A stretch of DNA of 64,000 nt, taken from the NCBI RefSeq assembly GCF_000144625.1, contig NC_014376.1, positions 124,001-188,000 of the forward strand. The letters are read 5' to 3'. This DNA is from [Clostridium] saccharolyticum WM1. Its GTDB lineage: Bacteria; Bacillota; Clostridia; Lachnospirales; Lachnospiraceae. Made by a program: the position numbers and the translations under genes. The notes under the pieces were generated by a model. The model was not told the origin of the DNA and did not search any database. It saw only the letters and a list, made by a program, of their open reading frames with translations. Shown in pieces: positions 50,794 through 59,746 of the stretch; the first letter of the stretch is position 1; the number at the start of each line of letters is the position of its first letter.

Positions 50794-51549
50794 ATGAAGG
50801 AGCCGATCAGTGCCCGTACTAGAGGATTATCAGGAAATACCTTAAAGATGATCGCCATTGTAACCATGCTCATAGACCACATCGGCGTGGCTGTCATTGA
50901 AAACGGCGTATTAAGATACCAAACCGTCAGACCGGCTTACGAAGCTTTCGGCATGCCGGGAGGAAGCATGTGGACCGTCATGGACCTGGCACTTCGGACC
51001 ATGGGGAGGATTGCATTTCCCATCTTTTGTTTTCTTCTGGTTGAAGGGTTTTTCCATACCAGGGATATAAAAAAGTATGGAACCAGACTTTTTTTGTTCG
51101 CACTTATTTCCGAGATCCCCTTTGATCTGGCGCTCTTTGGCAAATGGTATTACCCTGATTATCAGAATGTATATGTTACCCTGTTTATCGGCCTTTGTGT
51201 CCTTTACTGGTATGAAAAGTTCTCAGGGGATCTGGTCAGGAGGACTTTGATATTTTTCGCCGGTTGCGTCGCGGCTGTTTTATTGAAATGTGATTATAAT
51301 ATCATTGGGATTGCTATGATCCTGCTGTTTTATATTTATTACGGGAATAAAAAAATGCAGACCATTTTTGCAGGAATCCTGGCCGCCTATGAAAGTCTTG
51401 GGTGCTTTGGGGCCGCTATTCTGGCTTTCATCCCCATCCGCATGTATAACGGAACAAGGGGAAAAGGAAATTTTAAATACTTTTTTTATTGGTTTTATCC
51501 CGCGCACCTGATTTTGCTCTATATCCTGCGGTTATTTATCATACAGTAA
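50794..51549 (+). CDS. TraX-family integral membrane protein
   Basis: The 251-residue protein has about eight membrane segments and the TraX-family pattern: LSGNTLKMIAIVTMLIDHIGVAV near the N-terminus and RTMGRIAFPIFCFLLVEGFFHTRDIKKY. The C-terminal YFFYWFYPAHLILLYIL also fits. TraX of F-like plasmids acetylates pilin; chromosomal relatives in Firmicutes are common and their role is unknown. The ATG follows AAGGAGGG. No conjugation genes are close, so it is not evidence of a plasmid. Confidence 0.85.
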   Translation: MKEPISARTRGLSGNTLKMIAIVTMLIDHIGVAVIENGVLRYQTVRPAYEAFGMPGGSMWTVMDLALRTMGRIAFPIFCFLLVEGFFHTRDIKKYGTRLFLFALISEIPFDLALFGKWYYPDYQNVYVTLFIGLCVLYWYEKFSGDLVRRTLIFFAGCVAAVLLKCDYNIIGIAMILLFYIYYGNKKMQTIFAGILAAYESLGCFGAAILAFIPIRMYNGTRGKGNFKYFFYWFYPAHLILLYILRLFIIQ

Positions 51550-51600
51550 GAAAGGCATCTTCATGACTGGAAGGTAGCCTGCTTTTTAAAGGAGATTCCT

Positions 51601-52365
51601 ATGATTTTTGATACACACGCCCATTATGATGATGAGGCATTTGATGAAGACAGAGAGGAACTGTTTGCAAGCCTTTTTGCCCATGGCATTGAGGCTGTCA
51701 CCAATGTAGGCGCCAGCATGAAAACCTCCAGAAGCACCCTGGAGCTGGCTGAGAATTATCCATATATATATGGGGCCATCGGTGTTCACCCCAACGAAAC
51801 CGGAGAGATGACGGAAGAAGACATGCAATGGCTGAAGGAACAGTCTTCTCATAAAAAAATCGTGGCAATCGGCGAAATCGGCCTTGACTATTACTGGGAT
51901 GAGCCGGACCATGAGACCCAGAAAACATGGTTTATCCGTCAGCTTGGTCTGGCAAAGGAGGTAAAGCTTCCTGTTGTCATCCACAGCCGGGATGCGGCAA
52001 AGGACACTTTGGATATGATGAAGGCCGAGGGAGGAAAGGACATTGGCGGAGTGATCCACTGCTTTTCTTATGGAAAGGAGATCGCCAGGGAATACTTGAA
52101 TATGGGGTATTATCTGGGGATCGGAGGCGTTCTCACCTTTAAGAATGCCAGAAAGCTGAAAGAGGTGGTAGAGTACATGCCCATGGAACAACTGGTTCTG
52201 GAAACAGACTGTCCTTACCTGGCTCCGGCACCCAACAGGGGAAAGCGCAATTCCTCCTTGTATCTGCCTTATGTGGTACAGGAAATCAGCACGATCAAGG
52301 GGATACCGGAAGATGCGGTCATTGAAATCACCAATCAGAATGCCAAAAGGTTATACAACCTTTAG
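51601..52365 (+). CDS. TatD-family metal-dependent hydrolase
   Basis: The 254-residue protein is a TatD-type amidohydrolase/deoxyribonuclease. Metal ligands are visible in FDTHAHYDD, IGEIGLDYYW, VVIHSRDA, IHCFSYG and ETDCPYLAP. TatD proteins are 3'-5' exonucleases implicated in DNA repair. It starts after AAAGGAG and is followed 31 bases later by rsmA, a common pairing in Firmicutes. Confidence 0.94.
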   Translation: MIFDTHAHYDDEAFDEDREELFASLFAHGIEAVTNVGASMKTSRSTLELAENYPYIYGAIGVHPNETGEMTEEDMQWLKEQSSHKKIVAIGEIGLDYYWDEPDHETQKTWFIRQLGLAKEVKLPVVIHSRDAAKDTLDMMKAEGGKDIGGVIHCFSYGKEIAREYLNMGYYLGIGGVLTFKNARKLKEVVEYMPMEQLVLETDCPYLAPAPNRGKRNSSLYLPYVVQEISTIKGIPEDAVIEITNQNAKRLYNL

Positions 52366-52396
52366 GGACAGCCATTAAAGAAAACGGAGGACAGGC

Positions 52397-53266
52397 ATGG
52401 CAACACTGGGAAATCCCCAAAAAACCATTGAGATCATTCAGAAATATGAATTTGCATTCCAAAAGAAGTTTGGTCAGAACTTTTTAATTGACACCCATGT
52501 ATTGGATAAGATCATAACCGCAGCAGGCGTAACAAAGGACGACTGCGTCCTGGAAATCGGACCGGGGATCGGTACCATGACCCAGTACCTGGCTGAGAAT
52601 GCCAGGCATGTGGTGGCAGTGGAGATTGATTCCAATTTAATTCCCATTCTCAAAGAAACCCTGACAGATTATGAGAATGTGACGGTCATTCATGATGATA
52701 TCCTTAAGGTGGACATCAATCAGATCGCAGAGCAGTATAACGGGGGGCGCCCCATTAAGGTGGTGGCAAACCTTCCCTATTATATTACCACACCCATCAT
52801 TATGGGCCTTTTTGAAAATAATGTTCCTATTGATAATATTACGGTCATGGTCCAGAAGGAAGTGGCTGACCGCATGCAGGTAGGGCCTGGTTCCAAGGAT
52901 TACGGGGCTCTTTCCCTGGCTGTCCAGTATTATGCACAGCCCTATATTGTGGCCAATGTTCCCCCCAACTGCTTTATGCCCCGTCCTAACGTCGGGTCGG
53001 CGGTGATCCGCTTAACCCGCCACAAGGAGCCAGCCGTAAAGGCAGAGGATGCAGGACTGATGTTCCGGCTGATCCGGGCATCCTTTAACCAGAGAAGAAA
53101 GACCTTACAAAACGGTTTAAACAATTCACCGGAAATCCCCTATTCCAGAGAGCAGATCGCCGAAGCAGTGGAAAGCCTGGGCCTTGGCCCATCTATACGG
53201 GGAGAGGCATTGACATTGGAGCAGTTTGCTTCCCTAAGCAACTATTTCACAAAAATGAAAGATTAA
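52397..53266 (+). CDS. rsmA: 16S rRNA dimethyltransferase
   Basis: The 289-residue KsgA/RsmA methylates two adjacent adenines near the 3' end of 16S rRNA. FAFQKKFGQNFLID is the N-terminal signature, VLEIGPGIGTMTQYLAE the SAM-binding motif I and NLPYYITTPIIMG the catalytic NLPY motif. The C-terminal FNQRRKTLQNGL is conserved. It is co-transcribed with tatD and followed by a TetR regulator gene 15 bases downstream. Confidence 0.96.
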   Translation: MATLGNPQKTIEIIQKYEFAFQKKFGQNFLIDTHVLDKIITAAGVTKDDCVLEIGPGIGTMTQYLAENARHVVAVEIDSNLIPILKETLTDYENVTVIHDDILKVDINQIAEQYNGGRPIKVVANLPYYITTPIIMGLFENNVPIDNITVMVQKEVADRMQVGPGSKDYGALSLAVQYYAQPYIVANVPPNCFMPRPNVGSAVIRLTRHKEPAVKAEDAGLMFRLIRASFNQRRKTLQNGLNNSPEIPYSREQIAEAVESLGLGPSIRGEALTLEQFASLSNYFTKMKD

Positions 53267-53281
53267 AAGAGAGGAGGTCCT

Positions 53282-53845
53282 ATGTCGGATTCGCTGATTA
53301 CTAAACGCGCAATTGCGGAAGCCTTAAAGCAGGTATGCAGGGAAAAACCCTTTGATAAAATATCCATATCCAATATTACGTCCGTATGGGGGCTGAACCG
53401 GCAGACCTTCTATTACCATTTTCAGGATAAATATGAACTTTTAAGCTGGATCTATTATCATGAGAATTTTGCTAAAATTGCAGAAGACATCACCCTGCGA
53501 AACTGGGATCAGAAGATTTATGAACTGCTTTTAAATATGAAGAAAGAAAAAGCCTTTTATATGAATACCATAAAAGAACAGGAGCATACCTTTGAAAGCT
53601 ATTTGTTTGAGATGGCAAAGGCTCTGTTTACTGAAGCGATTGTATCGCTGGATGAAAAGAAGAAGCTCACCAAAGAGGAAAGGGATTTTGACGCAGAATT
53701 TTTTGCATACGGCATCTGCGGGATCATCGTTGACTGGGCGGAAAAGGGAATGAAAATGGAGCCGCGGCTGGTGGCGGAGCGTTTAAAAAGCCTGGCCAGG
53801 GCTGCGGAACGGATCGCTTACCTACGGGGCCAGGCGGAGCTTTAA
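53282..53845 (+). CDS. TetR/AcrR-family regulator
   Basis: The 187-residue protein has the TetR helix-turn-helix: ISISNITSVWGLNRQTFYYHFQDKYELL. The rest is an all-helical ligand domain resembling the DhaS-type subgroup (TetR_C_8), which lacks an obvious ligand signature. It lies 15 bases after rsmA and has its own AGAGGAGG site. Possible targets are the oleate hydratase gene downstream or other genes; symmetrical ATGTC/GACAT elements in the intervening region are candidate binding sites. It ends 4 bases inside the convergent small gene. Confidence 0.88.
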   Translation: MSDSLITKRAIAEALKQVCREKPFDKISISNITSVWGLNRQTFYYHFQDKYELLSWIYYHENFAKIAEDITLRNWDQKIYELLLNMKKEKAFYMNTIKEQEHTFESYLFEMAKALFTEAIVSLDEKKKLTKEERDFDAEFFAYGICGIIVDWAEKGMKMEPRLVAERLKSLARAAERIAYLRGQAEL

Positions 53846-54075
53846 GAAAGCTTATGCATGATGATATCCAGGCACTCTTCCAAGGAACAGCTTTTAATAA
53901 GAGCAACCAGATCAGAATAGGAAAAAAGCTCTCCGGATTTTGGACTGAACCTTTGCAGCAGCTCTTCCAAGTTTCTGGCGGTCCGCTCCGGTGATTTCTG
54001 CCCGTTTTTTAATTGATGGACAAGCGCTGTTTTCAGGACGGACTCCCGGATGTGTTTGTGAATGATGGCTGACAT
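53842..54075 (-). CDS. Small hypothetical protein
   Basis: The 77-residue protein is unrecognised. It has a helical, charged composition (TARNLEELLQRFSPKSGELFSYSDLVALIKSCSLEECLDIIMH) and no membrane segment. A strong AAAGGAGGG ribosome site 6 bases before the ATG makes translation credible. It overlaps the convergent TetR stop by 4 bases. Confidence 0.6.
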   Translation of the reverse strand: MSAIIHKHIRESVLKTALVHQLKNGQKSPERTARNLEELLQRFSPKSGELFSYSDLVALIKSCSLEECLDIIMHKLS

Positions 54076-54132
54076 AAAAAGCCCTCCTTTTAAACTAAAT
54101 TTATTTTAAGAGAAGACAAGAAAAAAACCCAT

Positions 54133-54190
54133 AGACAAAACCGGAAAAATGTCTGGTTTTCCGACATCATTGACCAGATGTCGTTTTTTT
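54133..54190 (+). terminator. Alternating hairpin region with terminator
   Basis: GACATC (54163-54168) and GATGTC (54177-54182) form a stem followed by GTTTTTTT, a terminator for plus-strand transcription from the rsmA-tetR side. Upstream, AGACA (54133-54137) can pair with TGTCT (54150-54154), and ATGTC (54149-54153) with GACAT (54163-54167), so three mutually exclusive pairings are possible. Confidence 0.6.
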
Positions 54191-54293
54191 ATACATCTGA
54201 AAAACCATGTATGGTGACGGATAAATTGAAGTATGATAATATAAGCGTATCAAGCAAATCAGTTATCATAATTCATAGAATGGAGCGTTGCAT

Positions 54294-56021
54294 ATGAAAG
54301 GAAAAAATAATTTCGGAAAAATGCTTGCATGGGGAGCTGCTGCCACCGCAGCAGGAATGGCAGCTAAAAAGGCCTATGATTATTCCAAAAAGCAGAAGGA
54401 TTTAAAAGATGAAGGAACCATGATGTCACCAAACATGGGCCGGACTTCAGGAAAAGCATATTTTGTAGGCGGCGGTCTGGGAAGCATGGCAGGTGCAGCG
54501 TATCTTATTCGTGACTGCAGCATGCCTGGAGAGCAGATCACCATTTTTGAAGGAATGCATATTTTAGGAGGAAGCAACGACGGCATCGGAACTCCGGAAA
54601 AAGGCTTTGTATGCCGGGGCGGACGTATGTTAAATGAAGAGACCTATGAGAACTTCTGGGAGCTGTTTGGTTCCATCCCGTCCTTAAATAATCCGGCCAG
54701 AAGCGTGACCGAGGAAATCTTAAGCTTTGACCATGCCCATCCCACTCATGCAAAGGCAAGACTTGTGGACAAGGATGGAACTATCCTTGATGTAAAGAGC
54801 ATGGGGTTTACCCAGAACGAGCGCATGGCCTTGTTAAGGCTTATGAACACACCGGAAGAAAAACTGGATGATATGACCATAGAAGAATGGTTCGCAGATA
54901 TGCCTCATTTCTTTACCACGAATTTCTGGTATATGTGGCAGACCACTTTTGCGTTCCAGAAATGGAGCAGTCTTTTTGAATTCCGCCGATACATGCGCCG
55001 GATGATCCTGGAATTCTCAAGGATCGAAACTCTGGCAGGAGTAACAAGGACTCCTTTAAACCAGTATGACAGCGTGATCCGTCCCCTGGAAACCTATTTA
55101 AGAAAGCAGGGAGTTGTCTTTGCGGAAAACTGTACCGTTACTGATATTGATTTTGCAGAGGGAGACGGAATTACGGCAAAGGTGCTTCACTTAAAAGATA
55201 ACGGGATTGAACGTCAGATCCAGCTTGAGGATGGGGATATCTGCATTATGACCAATGCCTGTATGACCGACAGTGCAACCCTGGGAGATCTCCATACTCC
55301 GGCTCCGGAGCCTGTTTTAAGGCCAATATCCGGAGAATTATGGAGCAAGGTATCTGCAAAGAAGGCAGGCCTGGGAAATCCCTACCCCTTCTTTGGGGAT
55401 GTTCATGAAACCAACTGGGAGAGTTTTACCGTAACCAGCCGGGGAAATAAACTGCTTAAACTGATTGAGAATTACTCCGGCAATGTTCCAGGAAGCGGAG
55501 CGCTTATGACCTTTAAGGATTCCAGCTGGCTGATGAGTATTGTTGTGGCTGCACAGCCTCATTTCATCAATCAGCCTATGGACCAGACAATCTTCTGGGG
55601 ATATGGACTTTATACGGACCGGGTAGGGGATTATATAAAGAAGCCTATGAAGGACTGCACCGGAGAGGAGATGCTGATTGAGCTTCTCCATCACCTTCAT
55701 ATGGAGAACCGTAAGGATGAGATCCTGGCCGATGTGGTCAATGTCATACCCTGCATGATGCCGTACGTTGACGCCCAGTTCCAGCCCCGTAAGATGACAG
55801 ACCGCCCGAAGGTAGTGCCAGCCGGATCCACCAACTTTGCCATGGTAAGCCAGTTTGTAGAAATACCGGAAGATATGGTATTTACCGAGGAATATTCGGT
55901 GCGGGCTGCAAGGATGGCTGTTTACACTCTTATGGGAGTGAATAAAAAGATATGTCCGGTCACTCCATATGTGAAGGACCCTAAGGTTTTAATGAAAGCA
56001 GTTCAGACCTCATACCGCTGA
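54294..56021 (+). CDS. ohyA: Oleate hydratase (myosin-cross-reactive antigen family)
   Basis: The protein (575 residues from this start) is an FAD enzyme that hydrates oleic and linoleic acid double bonds to hydroxy fatty acids. The FAD-binding GGGLGSMAGAAYLI (about 60-73), EGMHILGGSNDG and the conserved CRGGRMLNEETYENFW block are diagnostic. An extra N-terminal segment (LAWGAAATAAGMAAKKAYDYSKK) precedes the FAD fold and could be a weak membrane or interface anchor. The ATG at 54294 is 8 bases after GGAG. It is monocistronic, ends in a strong terminator and may be controlled by the upstream TetR protein. Confidence 0.93.
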   Translation: MKGKNNFGKMLAWGAAATAAGMAAKKAYDYSKKQKDLKDEGTMMSPNMGRTSGKAYFVGGGLGSMAGAAYLIRDCSMPGEQITIFEGMHILGGSNDGIGTPEKGFVCRGGRMLNEETYENFWELFGSIPSLNNPARSVTEEILSFDHAHPTHAKARLVDKDGTILDVKSMGFTQNERMALLRLMNTPEEKLDDMTIEEWFADMPHFFTTNFWYMWQTTFAFQKWSSLFEFRRYMRRMILEFSRIETLAGVTRTPLNQYDSVIRPLETYLRKQGVVFAENCTVTDIDFAEGDGITAKVLHLKDNGIERQIQLEDGDICIMTNACMTDSATLGDLHTPAPEPVLRPISGELWSKVSAKKAGLGNPYPFFGDVHETNWESFTVTSRGNKLLKLIENYSGNVPGSGALMTFKDSSWLMSIVVAAQPHFINQPMDQTIFWGYGLYTDRVGDYIKKPMKDCTGEEMLIELLHHLHMENRKDEILADVVNVIPCMMPYVDAQFQPRKMTDRPKVVPAGSTNFAMVSQFVEIPEDMVFTEEYSVRAARMAVYTLMGVNKKICPVTPYVKDPKVLMKAVQTSYR

Positions 56022-56043
56022 TAATTGATATAAATGTCTTTTT

Positions 56044-56085
56044 GGGCCAGACATTTTCCTGCCAGGAAATGTCTGGCCCTTTACT
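56044..56085 (+). terminator. Terminator after ohyA
   Basis: GGGCCAGACATTT and AAATGTCTGGCCC form a long stem that continues inward to CCT/AGG, then CTTTACTG. Confidence 0.85.
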
Positions 56086-56138
56086 GCTTTATCATGATAA
56101 CACTGCGTTGAATAAAGAAAGTGTAGAATTATTCCTCG

Positions 56139-56167
56139 TTGCAAGAACCTTCTTTCTGTGGTATGCT
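56139..56167 (+). promoter_or_regulatory. Promoter of oppA-like gene
   Basis: TTGCAA (56139-56144), 17 bases and TATGCT (56162-56167). Confidence 0.65.
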
Positions 56168-56223
56168 AGAGCTTGCGTTGTCTGTGATGGACGGACGCGA
56201 AAAAAAGATATGGAGGAATAGAT

Positions 56224-57897
56224 ATGAAGAAGATGGCGCTTGTATTAGCGGCAGTCCTTGCTTCAGGAATGATCCTGACGGCATGCGGCGGTTCCGGCAA
56301 GTCCGGTACAGCAGGCGGCGAAACACAGAAAACAGAAGCAGCAGGAAATACTACAGCCGGAGGTCTTGATCTGGCGGTTCAGATAGGTCCAGATCCGGAA
56401 ACCATTGACCCGGCCTTAAATTCCACGGCTGATGCTGCGAATATGATCCTGCATGCATTCGAGACTCTTATGACCTTTGACAAGGACAATCAAGTTATTC
56501 CCGGACAGGCGGAATCCTATGATGTAAGTGATGACGGACTTACATATACCTTCCATTTACGGGAAGGTTTAAAATGGAGCGATGGCTCCGACCTTACGGC
56601 GGAAGACTTTGTATATTCCTGGAAGCGTCTGGCAGATCCTGCTACGGCAGCTCCCTACGGAGCAGATATGCTTTCCATGGTTAAAGGCTATGAAGAAGCA
56701 GCGGATGGAAATTTAGATGCTCTGGCCGTAACCGCACCTGATGCGAAAACATTTGTGGTGGAGCTGGCGTCTCCCTGCGTTTATTTTGATAAAATTATTA
56801 CCCATGCCACCATGGTACCTGTAAAAAAGGATGTTGTTGAGGCAAAGGGGGACCAATGGTCCTTAACTCCGGATACCTATGTATCCAACGGACCCTTAAA
56901 GATGATCGAATGGGTACCAGGATCCCATATAACCTTTGCAAAGAATGAAAATTACTGGGATGCACAAAAGGTAACCTTAAACACCTTAAAATTTGTTCTT
57001 ATGGAAGATGCCAATGCAGCGTACAGCGCATACCAGACCGGTGAGGTCCAGATGATCAAGGATATTCCTACGGATGAGATCCCAAGCCTTCAGGGTACAC
57101 CGGATTATCACTTAGATCCCCGTATGGCCACTTCCTATACAATTTTCAACGTTACCAAGGCGCCCTTTGATAATGCGCTGGTACGCCGTGCATTGAGCCT
57201 TGCCATTGACCGTGATTACGTTGCCAATACGGTAATGGCTGGAACCGTTGTGCCGGCTACTAACTTTGTGGGCCCTGGTATATCGGATGAGGAATCCGGT
57301 TCTTCCTTTGAGGAAATAACCAGAAAGCTCAACGGCGGGGATTTCTTTCATGTAAGCAATTATGAGGAAGACTTAACCAAAGCCAAGGAACTCCTGGCAG
57401 AAGCCGGTTATCCAAACGGGGAAGGCTTCCCGATGATCGAATATATGACCAATGAAGCAGGTTACAATAAGCCGATTGCCGAGTATTTACAGAGTGCCTG
57501 GAGCGAACTGGGAGTCAGAATGGATATTAAGATTGTTGAATGGTCTACCTTTGCGCCAACCCGCCGGGCCGGTGATTTCCAGACCGCCCGGGGAGGCTGG
57601 GTATACGACTATGATGATCCTTCCAATATGCTGAATTTATTCACCACGGAAAGCGGAAACAACGATGGAAAATATTCTAATCCTGAGGTGGACAGCTTAT
57701 TAAAACAGGCTCGTGATACAGCAGATAAGACAGAGCATTATGAGAAGCTTCACAAAGCAGAAACGATGATCCTGGAAGATGCACCGATTTCCCCGCTTGT
57801 ATACTCCAGCGATTACTATTTACAGAGGCCTGAGTTAAAGGGAACATGGCACTCTCCATATGGTTTCTGGTTCTTTACACAGGCCACCATGGAATAG
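56224..57897 (+). CDS. Oligopeptide-binding lipoprotein (OppA-like)
   Basis: This 557-residue protein of the SBP_bac_5 family binds peptides for an Opp/Dpp ABC importer. The signal peptide ends MILTACGG (lipobox). GPDPETIDPALN, the family motif YTFHLREGLKWSDGSDLTAEDFVYSWKR-type block (about 115-142) and ALSLAIDRDYVAN are characteristic. No permease or ATPase genes are beside it, so it is an orphan that must use a transporter encoded elsewhere. It has its own promoter and terminator. Confidence 0.94.
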   Translation: MKKMALVLAAVLASGMILTACGGSGKSGTAGGETQKTEAAGNTTAGGLDLAVQIGPDPETIDPALNSTADAANMILHAFETLMTFDKDNQVIPGQAESYDVSDDGLTYTFHLREGLKWSDGSDLTAEDFVYSWKRLADPATAAPYGADMLSMVKGYEEAADGNLDALAVTAPDAKTFVVELASPCVYFDKIITHATMVPVKKDVVEAKGDQWSLTPDTYVSNGPLKMIEWVPGSHITFAKNENYWDAQKVTLNTLKFVLMEDANAAYSAYQTGEVQMIKDIPTDEIPSLQGTPDYHLDPRMATSYTIFNVTKAPFDNALVRRALSLAIDRDYVANTVMAGTVVPATNFVGPGISDEESGSSFEEITRKLNGGDFFHVSNYEEDLTKAKELLAEAGYPNGEGFPMIEYMTNEAGYNKPIAEYLQSAWSELGVRMDIKIVEWSTFAPTRRAGDFQTARGGWVYDYDDPSNMLNLFTTESGNNDGKYSNPEVDSLLKQARDTADKTEHYEKLHKAETMILEDAPISPLVYSSDYYLQRPELKGTWHSPYGFWFFTQATME

Positions 57898-57943
57898 TTC
57901 TTTGGTCCAAATAGATAAATATTATAAAATCCTATAAAAGTAA

Positions 57944-57998
57944 AAATAACCGCGCCTTGACGAAGCTGTAAAAGCTGTTTCAAGACGCGGTTATTTTT
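57944..57998. terminator. Bidirectional terminator after oppA-like gene
   Basis: AAAATAACCGCG-CTTGA pairs with TCAAG-CGCGGTTATTTT with one mismatch around an 18-base loop. Confidence 0.85.
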
Positions 57999-58051
57999 GT
58001 GCTTTTGGTTTTATACAGACTTACTCCTGTTTTCGAAGCAGATGCCTCTGA

Positions 58052-58603
58052 TCATCCCAGGGTATCGTCATAACAAGCGCGGGCACCGCCAATAAATTTA
58101 GGCCTTGTCCGGGCGGTGACTACATGGGCAGAACCGATGTACCGGGTCTTAATGCGTACCGGGACAGCCACAGTCTTTAAGTGCATTCCGATTAAAGTAT
58201 CCCCGATATCAATGCCCGCATGAGCCTTAATGGATTCCACTGCCACGGGGCACTGAAAGGTCTGGCAGGCAGCAGTGGCAAGGGAGCCGCCGGCTTTTAA
58301 CTGGGGAACTACATTGACAGGCTCATAGCCATAGAGCCTTGCCGCTTCTTTTTCCATAATTAAAGCCCGGTTTAGATGCTCACAGCATTGTGCGGCAACA
58401 TAAATTCCCTGAGCCTGGAAAACCTCGTAGATTGCGGAAAATACCGCCTGACCGATCTCTGCACTGGAATGGGAACCGATTCTGTGATCGGAGATCTCAC
58501 TGGAGGAGCAGCCGATAACGACTAAGTCTTTCTCATTTAAATGTGCAGCTTCCAAAAGTTCTTTTGCGGCCGTTGCGGCCTGTGTTCTGATTTCATCCAG
58601 CAT
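58052..58603 (-). CDS. UPF0340 / TIGR01440 family protein
   Basis: The 183-residue protein matches the YwlG family (TIGR01440, UPF0340). LVVIGCSSSEISDHRIGSHSS, VAAQCCEHLNRALIMEKEAA, and AHAGIDIGDTLIGMHLKTVAVPVR are the conserved blocks. It is a soluble protein of unknown function. The ATG at 58603 follows AAAGGAGG; a longer frame to 58654 lies upstream of that site. It follows the HIT gene on the same strand with a 37-base gap. Confidence 0.88.
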   Translation of the reverse strand: MLDEIRTQAATAAKELLEAAHLNEKDLVVIGCSSSEISDHRIGSHSSAEIGQAVFSAIYEVFQAQGIYVAAQCCEHLNRALIMEKEAARLYGYEPVNVVPQLKAGGSLATAACQTFQCPVAVESIKAHAGIDIGDTLIGMHLKTVAVPVRIKTRYIGSAHVVTARTRPKFIGGARACYDDTLG

Positions 58604-58640
58604 GATCCGGCCTCCTTTCATGAGTAAGTATGGTTTCTTT

Positions 58641-59060
58641 TTATAATGCTGCACGGATCGCGGCAGCCATTTCCTCGTATTCCTTATCTGACAGATATAC
58701 CTTGTCCGGATTCATGGCAAAGGTACTGCCCCATTCATCCTCACCGTTGTATTTGGGAACAATGTGCATATGAAGATGGCAGCCTGTATCGCCGTAAGCT
58801 CCGTAATTAACCTTATCCGGTTGAAATACTTTATGAACGGCCCTGGATACTCTGGCTACATCGGAAAAGAAAGCATTTCTCTCCACATCCTCAATATCCA
58901 CCAGCTCGCTGACGTGGTCTTTGTAAGCCAGGATGACTCTGCCTCTCTTGCTCTGTTCTTTAAATAAATACAGAAATCCTGTTTCCATTTCACAGATGGG
59001 ATAGCCGAACTTTGCCACAAGTTCTCCCTTCATACAGTATGCGCAATTTGGATCTTTCAT
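58641..59060 (-). CDS. HIT-domain protein
   Basis: The 139-residue protein has the histidine triad HLHMHIVPK near its centre-end, with an N-terminal CAYCMKGELVAKFGYPIC region containing CxxC and another Cys that probably bind zinc. It differs from the Hint-type HIT gene at 41,338. The ATG at 59060 is 9 bases after GGAAGG and is chosen over 59066. It probably hydrolyses nucleotide conjugates; substrate unknown. Confidence 0.85.
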   Translation of the reverse strand: MKDPNCAYCMKGELVAKFGYPICEMETGFLYLFKEQSKRGRVILAYKDHVSELVDIEDVERNAFFSDVARVSRAVHKVFQPDKVNYGAYGDTGCHLHMHIVPKYNGEDEWGSTFAMNPDKVYLSDKEYEEMAAAIRAAL

Positions 59061-59091
59061 AATCATATACCTTCCTTTGCTTTTCGGAAGA

Positions 59092-59496
59092 CTAGGACCT
59101 GCCTTTAATATGAGCAGCTACCTTTGCATCTTCTCTTTTAATATGGTTGATCAGCCAGCCGGCGATGGCGCTGTTTACCTCCCCTACAAGGGCGATGGTG
59201 GGGCCTTCCTTGTCAAGCTTTGAGCAGATGCCTGCAACTACCTTTTTGAATTCCTCATGATAACGCTTGTGATTTACATAATCTGGATATTGATATTGAA
59301 CCTGAAGCTTTTCTTCATTGCCGAAATGCCTGGCCGTATAATCCTGAAGAAACTTTGCCGTATTGGCCAGCTCTGCACGTCCCTTTCCGGTAGAGCAGGC
59401 GGCAAGCAGGTTATTGATCGCATCGATCAACTGGCGATGCTCAGAATCTATCAACTGATTGCCGGTTTCCAATTCTTTTGTAAATGTATATGCCAT
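59092..59496 (-). CDS. Bacteriohemerythrin
   Basis: The 134-residue four-helix protein carries a diiron site of the hemerythrin type: His in DSEHRQLIDAI, HFGNEE (His and Glu), NHKRYHEEF (two His) and NHIKREDAKVAAH (His and Asp). All ligands are present. It binds oxygen reversibly and in anaerobes is thought to scavenge or sense O2. It is a single-domain protein with no receptor attached. The ATG is preceded by AAGGAGAG. Confidence 0.93.
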   Translation of the reverse strand: MAYTFTKELETGNQLIDSEHRQLIDAINNLLAACSTGKGRAELANTAKFLQDYTARHFGNEEKLQVQYQYPDYVNHKRYHEEFKKVVAGICSKLDKEGPTIALVGEVNSAIAGWLINHIKREDAKVAAHIKGRS

Positions 59497-59746
59497 ATTT
59501 ATCTCTCCTTATCTTACGTTTTACACTCATTCTACACCATTTCCAATAAAAATCCAACCGGTAATTTTTCCGCTGTTATGAGCCAGGGTACATTCCACGC
59601 CTTCTTGATTTCTGCTTGAATTCTGGTGTTTGCCGTCCTGATTCCCCTGGTAGATTCCATTTTTAAAAAAGTGTCTGAAAAAGCCCGGCGCAGGAGCCGG
59701 GCTAAAACAAACCTATTATTTGACATCAGAGGAGTGAAGCACTCCA
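59497..59746. other. Intergenic region between bacteriohemerythrin and nagB
   Basis: No gene with a ribosome site is apparent in these 250 bases. On the minus strand AGCCCGGC/GCCGGGCT (59682-59703) with following T residues is the nagB terminator. Confidence 0.5.
59680..59706 (-). terminator. Terminator after nagB
   Basis: AGCCCGGC (59682-59689) and GCCGGGCT (59696-59703) form a perfect stem; on the minus strand TTTTT follows. Confidence 0.8.

Noticed and set aside
50794..51549. Evidence of a conjugative element from the TraX-like gene
   Set aside because: No relaxase, coupling protein, integrase or att site is nearby, and TraX relatives are common on Firmicutes chromosomes.
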